Notes: generated from the letters alone by a model not told the origin. Numbered from the stretch's first letter, positions 24,933 through 38,261 are shown. The stretch is 64,000 nucleotides of DNA from Chrysomallon squamiferum (GCA_012295275.1 CM022679.1:11236669-11300668), one strand, 5' to 3'. Program-made: numbers and translations.

Positions 24933-26289
24933 GTAGACGGCGTCATTCTAATAACAATAAATACAAATAACAATAACAACAACAGTAAAAATAATAATAA
25001 TAATAATAATAATCATAATAATAATAATTTTGAAATAAAAACTACCACAAAAAATTTAGGAAAGAATTATACATGCAATCCAAACAGAAAGGAAAACGAA
25101 ACAAAGTAATTCTTCGAGAAAAAAACAATACTGTTGATTATGCAGTTTTCTGGAAGCACGAACAACACGTTAAACTTACGAAGACAGGAAAATGAAGTGG
25201 TTGCATCATCTGACTTGTTCTGCAGGTAGTGGGACTCATTAACATAATTACTATGTGTGCACATCTATATATTTTAGTAAAAGCAAAGGATTAGGATAAC
25301 AATAAAAATAAATTTAAAAAAAATATAATAATAATAAATAAATGAAACTAGTATACATACATATACATACATATACATACATATACATACATACATATAC
25401 TAATACATACAAATATACTGGTTTACCACTTTAAAACTGGAATGTGTCCAAATTAACTTTCTTTTTTCCTAGCAAGAACTGAAGGAGGAGCAACAGTAGG
25501 CTTACAGCCCAGCATTTTATATAAAAATATATATATTAAATTTAATTGTTACTTTTGTAACTTTAGTTTTAAAAAGCATTTAAATATTTATTTTATTATT
25601 ATCATTATTATTATTAGTCGAAGTAGTGGCAGTAGTATTTTAATTCATGATTTGGTTAAATCTGTAAAATGAATATTATTATGCATAAAAATTTGAATAT
25701 ATTGCTATGTTCAATTGGAATAAATAATTTATCCAAACAAATTTAGGTGTTTTCTTAATAACAGACCATAAGTGTAGAGCATGTACACTGATATTTATTT
25801 GGACATATAATAAATATAACAAAATGAGGTTATCTATCCTTAAAGCTTAAAACACCCAAAATAAACGGCGAGATTTGCACAACACAAACGAAGAATGTAC
25901 AACATTCATTAGACTTTTGATTATGCGTGCAGATTATTAAATATAGCAATGTAAAGATTTTTTAATGCTTATCAGATTCCAAATTAGTTTTAAAAGCATT
26001 TAATTATCTTCTATTATTTGTCAAACAGTACAAACTATTAGCTGTAGAAATTTTTGTTTCTGACTGCTAACAGTATCCTGTTCACACGTCAGCACGGAAA
26101 ATAATTATACAAGGGTTAACAGGTGGTGGGGGAGGCAGAGTTAAAACTAAAAACACAAATAGTGTACACTGGCAAACAAGATTACAAAATCCCAAATTTT
26201 CCCCATTCTAATTTTATGAATGTGAGCTCTTAATTATTTTAAATTACGTAAGTTTATATTCACTTGCCATTTCCCGCTAGCGTTCACGT

Positions 26290-26364
26290 CACGTGATATT
26301 CGGATAACATCTGCAGTTCATCTGATTTCTAGGAAAAATTGCTTTCTGAAAGAAGTTCTTGGAA
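26290..26364. promoter_or_regulatory. array copy 2: E-box plus two STAT-type sites
   Basis: CACGTG at 26290-26295, TTCTAGGAA at 26327-26335 and TTCTTGGAA at 26356-26364, with the same order and spacing as copy 1. Confidence 0.5.
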
Positions 26365-27696
26365 GTAGACGGCGTCATTCTAATAACAATAAATACAAAT
26401 AACAATAACAACAACAGTAATAAAAATAATAATAATAATAATAATTTTGAAATAAAAACTACCACAAAAAATTTAGGAAAGAAAGAATTATACGTGCAAT
26501 CCAAACAGAAAGGAAAACGAAACAAAGTAATTCTTCGAAAGAAAAACAATACTGTTGATTATGCAGTTTTCTGGTAGCACGAACAACACGTTAAACTTGT
26601 GAAGACAGGAAAATGAAGTGGTTGCATCATCTGACTTGTCCTGCAGGTAGTGGGACTCATTAACATAATTACTGTGTGTGCACATCTATATATTTTAGTA
26701 AAAGCAAAGGATTAGGATAACAATTAAAAATAATAATAATAATAATAATAATAAATATAAATAAATGAAACTAATATACATACATATACATACATATATA
26801 TACATACATACACTAATACATACAAATATACTGGCTTACCAGTTTAAAAAAGGAAGGTGTCCAAATTAACTTTCTTTTTTCCTAGCAAGAACTGAAGGAG
26901 GAGCAACAGTAGGCTTACAGCCCAACATGTTATACAAAAATATATATATTAAATTTAATTGTTACTTTTGTAACTTTAGTTTTAAAAAGCATTTAAATAT
27001 TTATTTTATTATTATCATTATTATTATTAGTCGTAGTAGTGGCAGTAGTATTTTAATTCATGATTTGGTTAAATCCGTAAAATGAATATTGTTATGCATA
27101 ACAATTTGAATATATTGCTATGTTCAATTGAAATAAATAATTTATCCAAACAACTTTAGGGTTTTCTTAATAACAGACCATAAGTGTAGAGCATGTACAC
27201 ATATTTGGACATACAAATAAATATAACGAAATGAGGCTATCTAGCCTTAAAGCTTAAAACACCCAAAATAAATGGCGAGATTTGCACAACACAAACGAAA
27301 AATGTACAACATGCATTAGACTTTTGATTATGCGTGCAGATTATTAAATATAGCAATGTAAAGATTTTTTAATGCTTATCAGATTCCAAATTAGTTTTAA
27401 AAGCATTTAATTATCTTCTATTATTTGTCAAACAGTACAAACTATTAGCTGTAGAAATTTTTGTTTCTGACTGCTAACAGTATCCTGTTCACACGTCAGC
27501 ACGGAAAATAATTATACAAGGGTTAACAGGTGGTGGGGGAGGCAGAGTTAAAACTAAAAACACAAATAGTGTACACTGGCAAACAAGATTACAAAATCCC
27601 AAATTTTCCCCATTCTAATTTTATGAATGTGAGCTCTTAATTATTTTAAATTACGTAAGTTTACATTCACTTGCGATTTCCCGCTAATGTTCATGT

Positions 27697-27774
27697 CACG
27701 TGATATTCGGGTTTATATTTGCAGTTCGCCCTGATTTCTCGGGAAAAATCGCTTTCTTAAAGAAGTTCTTGGAA
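27697..27774. promoter_or_regulatory. array copy 3: E-box plus two STAT-type sites
   Basis: CACGTG at 27697-27702; TTCTCGGGAA at 27736-27745, an N4-spaced variant; and TTCTTGGAA at 27766-27774. Confidence 0.45.
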
Positions 27775-27986
27775 GTAGATGGCGTCGTTTCTGAAAACTT
27801 CTTAATCAAACAGTTTCTAAATAAGAAAATAATATGATTTTTTAATTTTTATTTAAAGAAAAAAAATAAATCATACCCTCATGGAGATATATAAAATTAT
27901 ATTACTTTTATTTTAAAGATGTTGCTTCCGAAAAGCTAATAGTGTCTGAATATTTCAAATAATTTTTTTTTTTTTTAAATTTGCAA

Positions 27987-28017
<31 letters not shown>

Positions 28018-29535
28018 ATATATAAATAAATATAATTATTAAAGTTGGCATAATAATTATTGAATACATAAATAAATACATAGAACTTTGCTCATATCCC
28101 TGTCTATCATAAAAGAACTACAGCTAAAAAAGAAAAGAAAAAGAAAGACAAATGCTTGTCAAAATGGATTTTATATAGTTTGCATTTCGATTTTAATTCA
28201 ATGTTCTAATAACAAAAAATAACAATAACAACAACAGCAATAATAATAATAATAAGTTTGAAATAAAAACTAAAACAAAAAACTTAGGAAAGAAAGAATT
28301 ATACGTGCAATCCAAACAGAAAGGAAAACGAAACAAAGTAATTCTTCGAAAGAAAGACAATACTGTTGATTATGCAGTTTTCTGGTAGCACGAACAACAC
28401 GTTAAACTTGTGAAGACAGGAAAATGAAGTGGTTGCATCATCTGACTTGTCCTGCAGGTAGTGGGACTCACTAACATAATTACTATGTGTGCACATCTAT
28501 ATATTTTAGTAAAAGCAAAAGATTAGGATAACAATAAAAATAAATTTAAAAAAAATATAATAATAATAAATAAATGAAACTAGTATACATACATATACAT
28601 ACATATACATACATACATATACTAATACATACAAATATACTGGTTTACCACTTTAAAACTGGAATGTGTCCAAATTAACTTTCTTTTTTCCTAGCAAGAA
28701 CTGAAGGAGGAGCAACAGTAGGCTTACAGCCCAGCATTTTATATAAAAATATATATATTAAATTTAATTATTACTTTTGTAACTTTAGTTTTAAAAAGCA
28801 TTTAAATATTTATTTTATTATTATCATTATTATTATTAGTCGAAGTAGTGGCAGTAGTATTTTAATTCATGATTTGGTTAAATCTGTAAAATGAATATTG
28901 TTATGCATAAAAATTTGAATATATTGCTATGTTCAATTGGAATAAATAATTTACCCAAACAAATTTAGAGTTTTCTTAATAACAGACCATAAGTGTAGAG
29001 CATGTTCTAGTAAAAGATTAAAAAGATATATACACTGATATTTATTTGGACATATAATAAATATAACGAAATGAGGTTATCTATCCTTAAAGCTTAAAAT
29101 ACCGAAAATAAATGACGAGATTTGCACAACACAAACGAAGAATGTACAACATGCATTAGATTTTTTGATTATGCGTGCAGATTACTAAATATAACAATGT
29201 TAAGATTTTAAATGATCGTCAGATTGCAAATATGTTTTAAAAGCATTTAATTGGCTTCTATTATTTGTCAAACAGTACAAAATATTTGCTGTAGAAATTT
29301 GTGTTTCTGACTGCTAATAGTATCGTGTTTACACGTCAACACGGAAAATAATTATACAAGGGTACACTGGTGGTGGGGAAACACAGTTAAAACTAAAAAC
29401 ACAAATAGTGTACACTGGCATTCAAGTTTAGAAAATCCCAAATTTTTCCCCATTTTAATTTTATGAATGGATCCCTTAATTATTTTAAATTACGTAAATT
29501 TATATTCATTTGCGATTTCCCGCTAATGTTTATGT

Positions 29536-29612
29536 CACGTGATATTCTTGTTTACATTTGCAGTTAGCCCTGATTTCTCGGAAAAATTGCTTTCTTAAAG
29601 AAGTTCTTGGAA
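29536..29612. promoter_or_regulatory. array copy 4: E-box plus two STAT-type sites
   Basis: CACGTG at 29536-29541, TTCTCGGAA at 29575-29583 and TTCTTGGAA at 29604-29612. The copy is diverged overall, yet these motifs remain intact. Confidence 0.5.
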
Positions 29613-29802
29613 GTAGATGGCGTCGTTTCTGAAACCTTCTTAATCAAACAGTTTCTAAATAAGAAAACGTATCATAATTTTTTTTAAAGAAATAAAAGAA
29701 AGAAGAATAAATTTCATTTTAAAGATTTATTTCCGAAAAGATAATAGTGTCTGAATATTCCAAATAAAATATTTTAATTTGCACTAAATAAACAACAACA
29801 GC

Positions 29803-29838
<36 letters not shown>

Positions 29839-30405
29839 CATCATCATCATCATCATAATTTTGAAATAAAAACTAAAAGAAAACATTTAGGAAAGAAATA
29901 ATTAAACATGCAATCCACTACGAAATGAAAATGAAACAAAATAATTCTTCGAAAGAAAAATAATACTTAAATTTTATTGTAAAGTTACGGTGGTAGGCTT
30001 ACAAATAAGCAATATATTAATATAATTATTATGTGTGCACATCTACATATTTAAGTCAAAGCAAAAGATTAGGACAGCAATAAAAACAACAACAACAACA
30101 ACAATAATAATAAAGAAATAAAACACTACTAATTGAAGAAGATCTGCTTTAAAATAAGTAAATAAATAATTGTTTAATACTCACAGAAGTCATCCTGCTT
30201 CGTTGACGTTTTGTTTGAAAATAACACAGCCAGCCACGTGGCTGATCACTTCCTGGTTCATCAAATATAACAAATCAATAGCCAAATACACTTAAACTTA
30301 CCTAATTATCTGATGATAAAGCAGACGTTATTATTACATAACTGTTTAATTTAAGAAACGAGAAAACATGACTCCTTTTCAGTAAATTTTCATTATAGCG
30401 ATAGT

Positions 30406-30414
30406 TTCTTGGAA
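30406..30414. promoter_or_regulatory. STAT-type site in SOCS proximal promoter
   Basis: TTCTTGGAA, the same nonamer as in the array, about 230 bp upstream of the SOCS start codon and outside the repeated units. Confidence 0.5.
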
Positions 30415-30530
30415 CTGTTTGCCGATTACCGAGAAATGGGATTTCCCCGATTCGCGCATGCGTAATTTAGGCTTTGTTTTCGAGGAAACTGGCTCTTAGC
30501 CGCGCAATAGACCGAAAGTTGATCCGGCGA

Positions 30531-30540
30531 TACATAAAAG
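30531..30540 (+). promoter_or_regulatory. TATA-like element of SOCS promoter
   Basis: TACATAAAAG, in a locally GC-richer stretch about 105 bp before the start codon. A transcription start near 30560 would fit. This is inference from sequence only. Confidence 0.4.
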
Positions 30541-30644
30541 ACACACACAGGGATGGATGACATGAGAATTAAGTCAACAGCCGACAGAAGAACATATTGT
30601 TATTTCGATTTAACAGTTGAAACAATTTCTAACAACAACTGGAT

Positions 30645-31379
30645 ATGTCGCCTGATTCTGGCAAAGTTATGGCTAATTATTCTGTAAGACGCAACTCAAA
30701 GTCGAAACTCCTTACTAACGATAACAGGAATTTAAATCGCTGTACGCAGCTTCAAAATTCAAGTACAGTGGAGAAATGTAGACAAGAAAAAGAAGATTCG
30801 AGATCAAAATTCTACCAATATTTGCCAATTCTACCAGAGCAGGATTTTGCGGCACTGAATAAAAGTGTAGAGATGTTGATCGAATCCAGTTGGTATTTCG
30901 CCGATTTCAACAGTGCCGATGCCAAAGCCGTTCTTTCAAAAATGGACGTTGGAACGTTTTTGGTTCGTAATAGTTCGGATCCTAATTATTTGTTTTCTCT
31001 CAGTGTGAAAACTGAACGCGGTGCCACTAGTGTACGGATTAGATATGTGAGGGGGTTGTTTCAGTTCGACTGTGAGGATTCTATAAAACATAAACTTCCG
31101 AGGTTCGAAAATGTTGTTGAACTAGTCGATTTTCACGTAACGCTGTGCAAGGAAGATTCAACCAGATATTGCAGATGGCTTGAAAATTCAGGAAGGAGAG
31201 ATTTGGCTGTAAAGTTAAAGAAACCGTATTTAAGCAGCGTTCCATCTTTAAAACACTTGTCCCGGCTGGCTATCAACAGAACGTTAAAAGACCTGCATAT
31301 TCCACAGATATCATCATCTAGGCTGCCGATTCCAGATACTGTAAAACATTATTTGCAACAGTACCCATATAAAGTCTGA
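30645..31379 (+). CDS. suppressor of cytokine signalling, CIS/SOCS2 type, intronless CDS
   Basis: Adaptor that binds phosphotyrosines on activated receptors or kinases and recruits an elongin B/C-cullin ubiquitin ligase, giving negative feedback on JAK/STAT signalling. The 244-residue frame is uninterrupted. Residues 1-80 are a variable N-terminus. The SH2 domain spans about 82-180 (SSWYFADFN, then GTFLVRNSSD with the phosphotyrosine-binding R108). The SOCS box covers about 200-244: BC box SLKHLSRLAINR at 201-212, Cul5-type LPIP at 227-230, and the end HYLQQYPYKV, which closely resembles vertebrate CIS (YLRQYPFQL). The first ATG follows a 5' leader and a TATA-like element. STAT-type sites lie upstream. 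It is type II (CIS/SOCS1-3-like) rather than SOCS4-7, with CIS or SOCS2 closest by the box. Confidence 0.95.
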   Translation: MSPDSGKVMANYSVRRNSKSKLLTNDNRNLNRCTQLQNSSTVEKCRQEKEDSRSKFYQYLPILPEQDFAALNKSVEMLIESSWYFADFNSADAKAVLSKMDVGTFLVRNSSDPNYLFSLSVKTERGATSVRIRYVRGLFQFDCEDSIKHKLPRFENVVELVDFHVTLCKEDSTRYCRWLENSGRRDLAVKLKKPYLSSVPSLKHLSRLAINRTLKDLHIPQISSSRLPIPDTVKHYLQQYPYKV

Positions 31380-31649
31380 CAGCCTATGTAAGACTCGGGT
31401 TACTTTTAGTATCGCTTCAAAACGCTTTGGTTCGGAAAGGGAACATGAAGAAATTTTGTTTACCAAAACTTGATAAATTAAAAGGCCAGTACTGTTGGAC
31501 AATCAAGAAAAAACAGTTTTTCATAATTTCTTCACGTATGTATTCATCACAATGCACGCCATTAATATAGCTGTACTTTCAGTAGTAAGCGTACAAGTTA
31601 AATTATATCAGAAAACAAAGTAGTTCGTCAGATAACTTTTGTTTTCTCT

Positions 31650-31658
31650 TTCTTGGAA
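31650..31658. promoter_or_regulatory. STAT-type site in SOCS 3' region
   Basis: Another TTCTTGGAA, about 270 bp past the SOCS stop codon. It lies before the candidate poly(A) signal at 31832-31837, so it would be transcribed. Confidence 0.35.
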
Positions 31659-31831
31659 AATAGACTGGTGTTTGTCATTTATCGAGTGAAGACTATTGGA
31701 TAACTGAGAAGAATTCCTGACTCGAATTTTCTCATTAATTTTAAGTACATTAAATTTAATTTACTTTTTATTTATTGCTAAAGCATATATACTTATCTGA
31801 ACAAAAAACAAAAAATATTTATGCCAAATAG

Positions 31832-31837
31832 AATAAA
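31832..31837 (+). terminator. candidate SOCS poly(A) signal
   Basis: AATAAA about 450 bp after the stop codon; another lies near 31936. Such hexamers are frequent in this AT-rich DNA, so the choice is uncertain. Confidence 0.35.
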
Positions 31838-31878
31838 ATGAAGGATATGTATAAATTAAGTTTTAAGTGTATCATGTA

Positions 31879-31909
<31 letters not shown>

Positions 31910-32003
31910 TTGGATTAAACGTGAATTATATTTCAAATAAATACACTAACAACTATTAAATAGCTTTCTTCAATTTTTTTTAATTGATTAATTTATTTAT
32001 TTG

Positions 32004-32054
<51 letters not shown>

Positions 32055-33591
32055 TGGCTTCTTTTAACAGCTTTTATTATCTACCTCAGGTTAAGAATGT
32101 CAGCACTTATCAGTAATCATTTTGTATGTTTGTACGTCTGCTTCGGGCACTGTCAGTAAAAGGGTAGTAGACCAGTTTATTGTCGTCTAAATATTTAAAT
32201 ACGCATTTATCATTCAAACAGATTTAAATAATAAGTAATAATATTTATATTTATGTTAAATGGACATTATGTAAATTAATCATAATTTATATTTGATGTA
32301 ATGTATTTCACTTTTGTTGAAATATTACGGTTGTTGTTTTTACTGATGTTGTTATTTGTTCTGTGTTAGTAATTAAAACATTAAACACATTACAAATATT
32401 TTGTCAACAAAATGTACGTAATGAAAATATTTATTTCTTTCATTCGTTGCTCTTATTATTATTAATACTGTAGTAGTAGTAGTAGTAGTAGTTCTTGTTG
32501 TTGCCTGTCTTTTTGCTGTATTTCAAATAGCAAAGCAGATCGTGTCTATCGAGATAAAAGTTAATCTACTTAGCCATTCTCAGTCTGTTTGTGGCTACGA
32601 CCCTAGCTCTACTCAGGTTCCCGAGCTTCTTGAAACAAGGATACAACACGAACAAAATATCTCTTTCTTTCGTTCTTCAGTTTGAAACTCCTTTCGAGAA
32701 TGGGTGGTCTACATAAACTTACAGTTTCAAATTGTTAACTAAACGTCTTAGCATCTAACACGTTAAAAAAAAATCACTGAACATATTATTATTATTATTG
32801 TTTATCCTTAATTTACTTTACTTTCCTCAGCTTTTATTTCATGGATTTTGTTTCTGTTTTGACGAAGTTATTTTTATGACATTACTGTTGTTATACCACT
32901 GAACTTTTGAAATCAGATACTGTGTAATTGTTGTTATTGTTTTTCATGAAGTTGATGTAGGCAGTTGTTATCGTGGGTGTTAGTGGATAAGGGATGGGTT
33001 TTTAATCGATTTATTTACGGTTCTTTTATATTTTAACAAAGGCTTTGTAGAGTTTCGATTAATAGATTTCGTTGAGTAATAGAATAACAATAATAACAAT
33101 ATGAAACTAAGAATGTGGCCCTTCTCCACTCCTTGATTATTATATGAGGGTTGGAAACGTTTATTTATTTATTTATTTATTTATTATTATTATTATTATT
33201 TTAGACAGTCCTTTAAAATCCAGACTAAAAAGACGGATTTACATTCATATTTACAACTGTTACTAATGTTTAAGAATGCTCGATACGGTTAAAATATAAT
33301 ATTATACAAGTAATGCTGTGGCTGGAAGAATGAATGGTCACAGTATCTGCTTTCGATCAGGGTGTGTGACTATGAATCACGCAGATTCGTGTTTTACAGT
33401 AGCTAGTGTAGATTAGAATGTCATTCACTGAACAAAGGTGTATGTGTGTGTAAAACTCTCATAATTTTAATAGTCCTTAGAAAGTGATCTGCATTTTTTT
33501 AAATTAATAAGACAAAGGAAATTCTTTAAATATAATAATTTCTTCTCGTGTAATATTTTATTTTTACACGCATCATATGGATTCTCATAAA

Positions 33592-33641
<50 letters not shown>

Positions 33642-35860
33642 CAACAACAACCCCCCCCCCAAATCCAAAAACTTAAAAATGAATGAATGAATAAATAAAT
33701 TACGTACACTGTAACGATATATCTGTATTGTTAAATTTAATTTGGGTTCGAACGAAGATGTGAAAACTAATATTCTGCTAAATCTTATTACAAGGAAATG
33801 ATACTAATTAGCTACAAGTGATACTAGTTTATATGTATATATCTATGTATGTATGTGTATGCGTGTGTGTAAATGTATGTATGTTCGGGTAAATCCATCG
33901 ATTCATATACTGACACACAGATAGACAGACAGATAGATAAATAGACAGATGGATAGATAGATATAAAATTAGACTGATGGAAGAATGGATAGATGGACTG
34001 ATAGAAGGTTATCAATGACAACAGTAGAATTTTGATAATTAGATCAGTTTGTCGAGATTACGCCAAACATAGAAGATGTATACATCATTTTCATTATATC
34101 CTCCAACAACATATTCATTAAAAGTGTCTATAGAAATTACAACCAAATATGATACGATGTTTACATACATTTTTATTTTCATTTTATTTTTGTATCCATC
34201 ACTAAAATCGAAAATAACAACATAATATGTTTATAATTATAAACACCATTGCCATGATTCGACGGCTTTGAATTGGGGCCAAACAATATAATCAGTGATC
34301 CAAAGACATAAACAAGCAGGATGTAAAAGATGGGCAATAACAACACGTTGTGACAGGTGTTTGAATCTGCTAAATAGAGCGTATTTTTATGATTGTTTCG
34401 GTGACTTAGAGTGCGTTTGTACAGATATGTACGTACGTATGTTTGTATGTTTGTATGCACGTATGTATGTATGTGTGAAAGTATGTTTGTATGTACATGT
34501 ATGTATGAATGTATATATATGTCGATGGATGGATGGATGGATGGATGGATGTAAGTATGTTAGTTTAATTTTCTTTTCTTTCATTTATTTATTTATTATT
34601 ATTATAATTATTATTATACAGATAATCAAATGCTCTTTGATCAACAATAGATGCGAAAAAAAAAAAAGAAAGTAAGAAAAAACAAAACAACTGTAACGCA
34701 ATTCTGTATCAATACGTCCATAAGACTCAGGTGCAAAATATATATATAGAAATTTTATTTTTTAAACTTTTAAAATTCCGAGTATGTTTTCGTATAACAG
34801 TATTTAATTTTGTTCTACAGCGCACAGTCACACTCACGAACACACCCATACGTCTATTAATAGAGACCACTGCTATAAAAGGAAGAAATGACACATTTCA
34901 TGTTATATCCGTTAACTCTCCTTTTTATGTCGATGGGAAATTCAGACACGTACCTAATGACTTGTGTTGACTGAAAGCTAATCAGAGGAAATAACTATTG
35001 CTTGATATTAGTTGTTTATGATTTAAGAAATTGAAAATTATTTATTTATATGTTTGTTTTATTTTGTTATTGTTGTTGTTGTTTGGTTTATTATTATTAT
35101 AATTTATGTTTTAACTAATGATATAATTTCATTAACTTAAACTGATTAATAACAACAACTATATTTAAACTATATTATTTGACTCATTGGGAACTAATTC
35201 GCAGTTTTAATATATCACTAATAAATTATTTCATATTTTATGTGACAAGGAACAGTTTTCAAATTTTTCTTATACAACTTCCCGCAAATTAAAAAGTCTT
35301 TATGTTTACCTTGCCTGAAACCAGGAATTAAAAAAAAAAAAAAAAAAAAATTAGAATCCTTTATCCTGATGACGTGTCCGCCTGCGTATAGTGATGTAGA
35401 ATAAAAGGCGCTAAAATAATTGTTATATCCTGCTTCTCATGACAAACAGCAAGTTTCCCACCAATCAGATGTTAATAATTAATGGTCACCGAAGTTACGT
35501 TGTTGAAAGGCGCCTTTTTAATGGAAATGAATACGGATCATTGTCGAAATTCAAAAAACGAAATCAAAAGTCCTGCTTTCAGTTGTCAGTGACAGTACTG
35601 CTAGGTTCCGTGAAAGTTTTAATGTAGATTTAATTGGTATGTAAATCAATACCGCATGAGTTAGCGCGTGCGTTTGATCTCATTGTTGGTGAGCTACATC
35701 CTGCAGAGACGGTACATTTATGATAAATTAATTCACTCAGTAATATAGTCATGTATGCTGATAGGATATATGTGTTATGCAATCTGATGTATCCATATGT
35801 GTAGGCCTCTTTATGTATGAATCCTCTCTCTCTCTCTATGCGTGAGTGGTTGTATGTGTT

Positions 35861-35901
<41 letters not shown>

Positions 35902-35992
35902 GGCCTATCATTCTAGAACAGTTAAATACGGTCACTAAATAATAATTACAATAATAAAACATATTATTATTATTTATCATCATCATCATCAA

Positions 35993-35993
<1 letters not shown>

Positions 35994-36080
<87 letters not shown>

Positions 36081-36107
36081 CATTATTATTATTATTATTA
36101 TTATTAA
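35994..36107. repeat. (ATT)n microsatellite
   Basis: About 110 bp of ATT triplets with occasional ATC interruptions. Confidence 0.97.
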
Positions 36108-38261
36108 TATCTGGTTTGGATTATTGGTTAGTTTTATTCGGTGAGTGATAAACGAAATCAAAGACTTTAATTTTTCCTAGAAAGAATGTCGTAAGCAACG
36201 ATCGGTTTATCGATCGTCTTTGTATTTCAACTCGCAATATAAATGTCTTTACAAAATATACAAAATATGTATTCACGAAGAGTTAAAGCGTCAAAATTCG
36301 ATACCAATATCCACAGAGTGCATCCAATTAATTTATTTTTATTGGACACACGTTTTATTTTTCCTTATAGCAAAGACAGTAAAAGCATTTACCTTTCAGT
36401 GTTAGTTGTTACTGTTATTATTAAAATAAAAATTAGAAATAATATTAAATGTAACGTTTGATTTAGTGCAATCCCTGTCAAATACGATAATCGTTTGCTG
36501 TTACGCTACATCTAAAGGTAATGAATGACTTCAATGTTTCAAAGACCAGTGGTCAAGGTACAGCCAGGTGGGGTGGACTTTGAGAACGCATGTGAGATAA
36601 TACAGTTTTCGAGGAATAAACGGCTTGACATCAATCTCCTACCACTTGACTTTGTTAACTTCTTTAAATAAAAGACACGAAAATTCAAACATTCAAATAC
36701 AGAAATAAGTAACACAAACTCTGCAGAGAATATTAATACTTTATTTTTAAAACACAAAGAAACAAATGTTTAAATGAAGCTGGTTATAATACTCTATTTT
36801 CTCTGATGTTTTGTTGCTGTTTCTATATTATTATTATTAGTATTAGTAGTAGCAGTAGCAGTAGTAGTAGTAGTAGTAGTAGCAGTAGTAGTAGGAGTAC
36901 TAGTAATAATAGTAGTAATAGTAGTAGTAGTATTTTAGTATTTTTATTAATACCTTTAAAGCAACAAATAGGTAAAGAAATATAAATTACATAATTTAAA
37001 TTTAGAAAGAGAGGTTAATATTTTGAAGGTACTGGTACTTAAATTTAAAATAATAAAAAGAATTAAAAAAATAAACGAGAAAAAGGTAAACACCCTTTTT
37101 GAAGATAAAATACCTGCCAAGTAGTTTTTGATAATATTAAATCTGTTTTAAACATTATTCTTCAGAGAGAAAATATGTTTCAAAATATTTGTCATTCAGT
37201 AGTGTATGACAGAAAATCAGTATTGCTGTAGTGATATCAACAAACAAAATTAACTTTAACTGACCATTAATGGAGGTTTTTTTTATTCATTTATTTATTT
37301 CTGTTACATGAATGAAACTGAAAATAAACAATACTTTTGTTGTGGCTACCGACTGTTATTCACTGCATTAACACTCTGACGCTAACATTATATAAATTGA
37401 AAATAGAGAATAATCCTAATCCTAATAATAATAATAATAATATGCATTTAAAAAGTAAACAGAACTGAGAGAAAGAGAGAATTAGACGAACAAATGGACA
37501 GATTTAGAGACCTATAATGAGGTCAGTGGGTACATAATTTAAATAAATACATATATGCATCCATGTCGTTTCATTATATCAAAGATTTCAAATATTATTC
37601 CAACTGCAGCTGTATCGCTTTAAATGTATAAGATAATTACAATAAAAGATTTTAACTCATCATACGTTACAAAACTTTATTATTTTTTAAAAATTATTTT
37701 ATTTATTTTTATATATATATATATTCGCTTAAGATATTATAAATACAGGATGAAAATAATATAAAAATTAAATACACCCATTAATCATATTTATTTCATA
37801 CGGAGGCTATCAAATAAAGTATTTCTATTTTTGCCTTTAATTTACTACTGTAGTTCTGTTTAAATCACTGATTACTTATCTTAGCACGTTCTTATTAATA
37901 AGGAAATATTTCTTCTGTAATATTATCATGGTATAGATATCGACATAGCTTCACGTTTTCGGAGAATTCTACCCGAGTTAAGATAACAGTTCAGAAAACA
38001 TGTTATTAACAAAGTATTACGCAAGTCTTCCAGGTTGCACGTATAAGGTTTCATATCATGTCTATTTTTAGAATTCAGGGAATTTCTTTGTAAAAATTGT
38101 TATCCGGGATTTGTCGCCAGGAGACGAAATAATGTTACTTGCAACTAATAATATCACCTTGACACAAACGTGTGTGTGTGTGTGTGTATGTGTTAGTTTT
38201 TGTATATAAATATGCATTTTGTTATTACTATTGTTATTATCATTACTATTATTTTGATTAT

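Larger units (their letters stand above)
24264..30110. repeat. four-copy tandem array, units of ~1.2-1.8 kb
   Basis: Four direct copies begin at about 24264, 25703, 27116 and 28925. Shared landmarks in each are TAATAACAGACC, ATCCTTAAAGCTT (altered in one copy), GGACATA, TACAAGGGT, CACGTGATATTC and TTCTTGGAAGTAGA. Copies 1-3 are very similar. Copy 4 is more diverged and lacks the distal part of the unit. Copies 3 and 4 share a stretch starting with CTTCTTAATCAAACAG that copies 1 and 2 lack. Each unit ends in TAA/AAC and TACA simple repeats. The array sits directly upstream of the SOCS gene. A 65-codon frame persists in copies 1-3 but shows no recognisable protein. Confidence 0.93.

Noticed and set aside
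25067-28496. A 65-codon minus-strand frame present in three array copies (25067-25264, 26488-26685, 28299-28496)
   Set aside because: Its persistence follows from recent duplication. Several of the differences between copies change amino acids, and no domain, signal or start context supports a protein.
24264-30110. CRISPR-like or satellite array
   Set aside because: Units are over 1 kb with complex internal sequence. This is a segmental tandem duplication in animal DNA, not a CRISPR array or a short satellite.
34731-34970. 79-codon frame preceded by a possible acceptor at about 34820
   Set aside because: No similarity recognised and no upstream exon with a compatible donor. Chance opening cannot be excluded.
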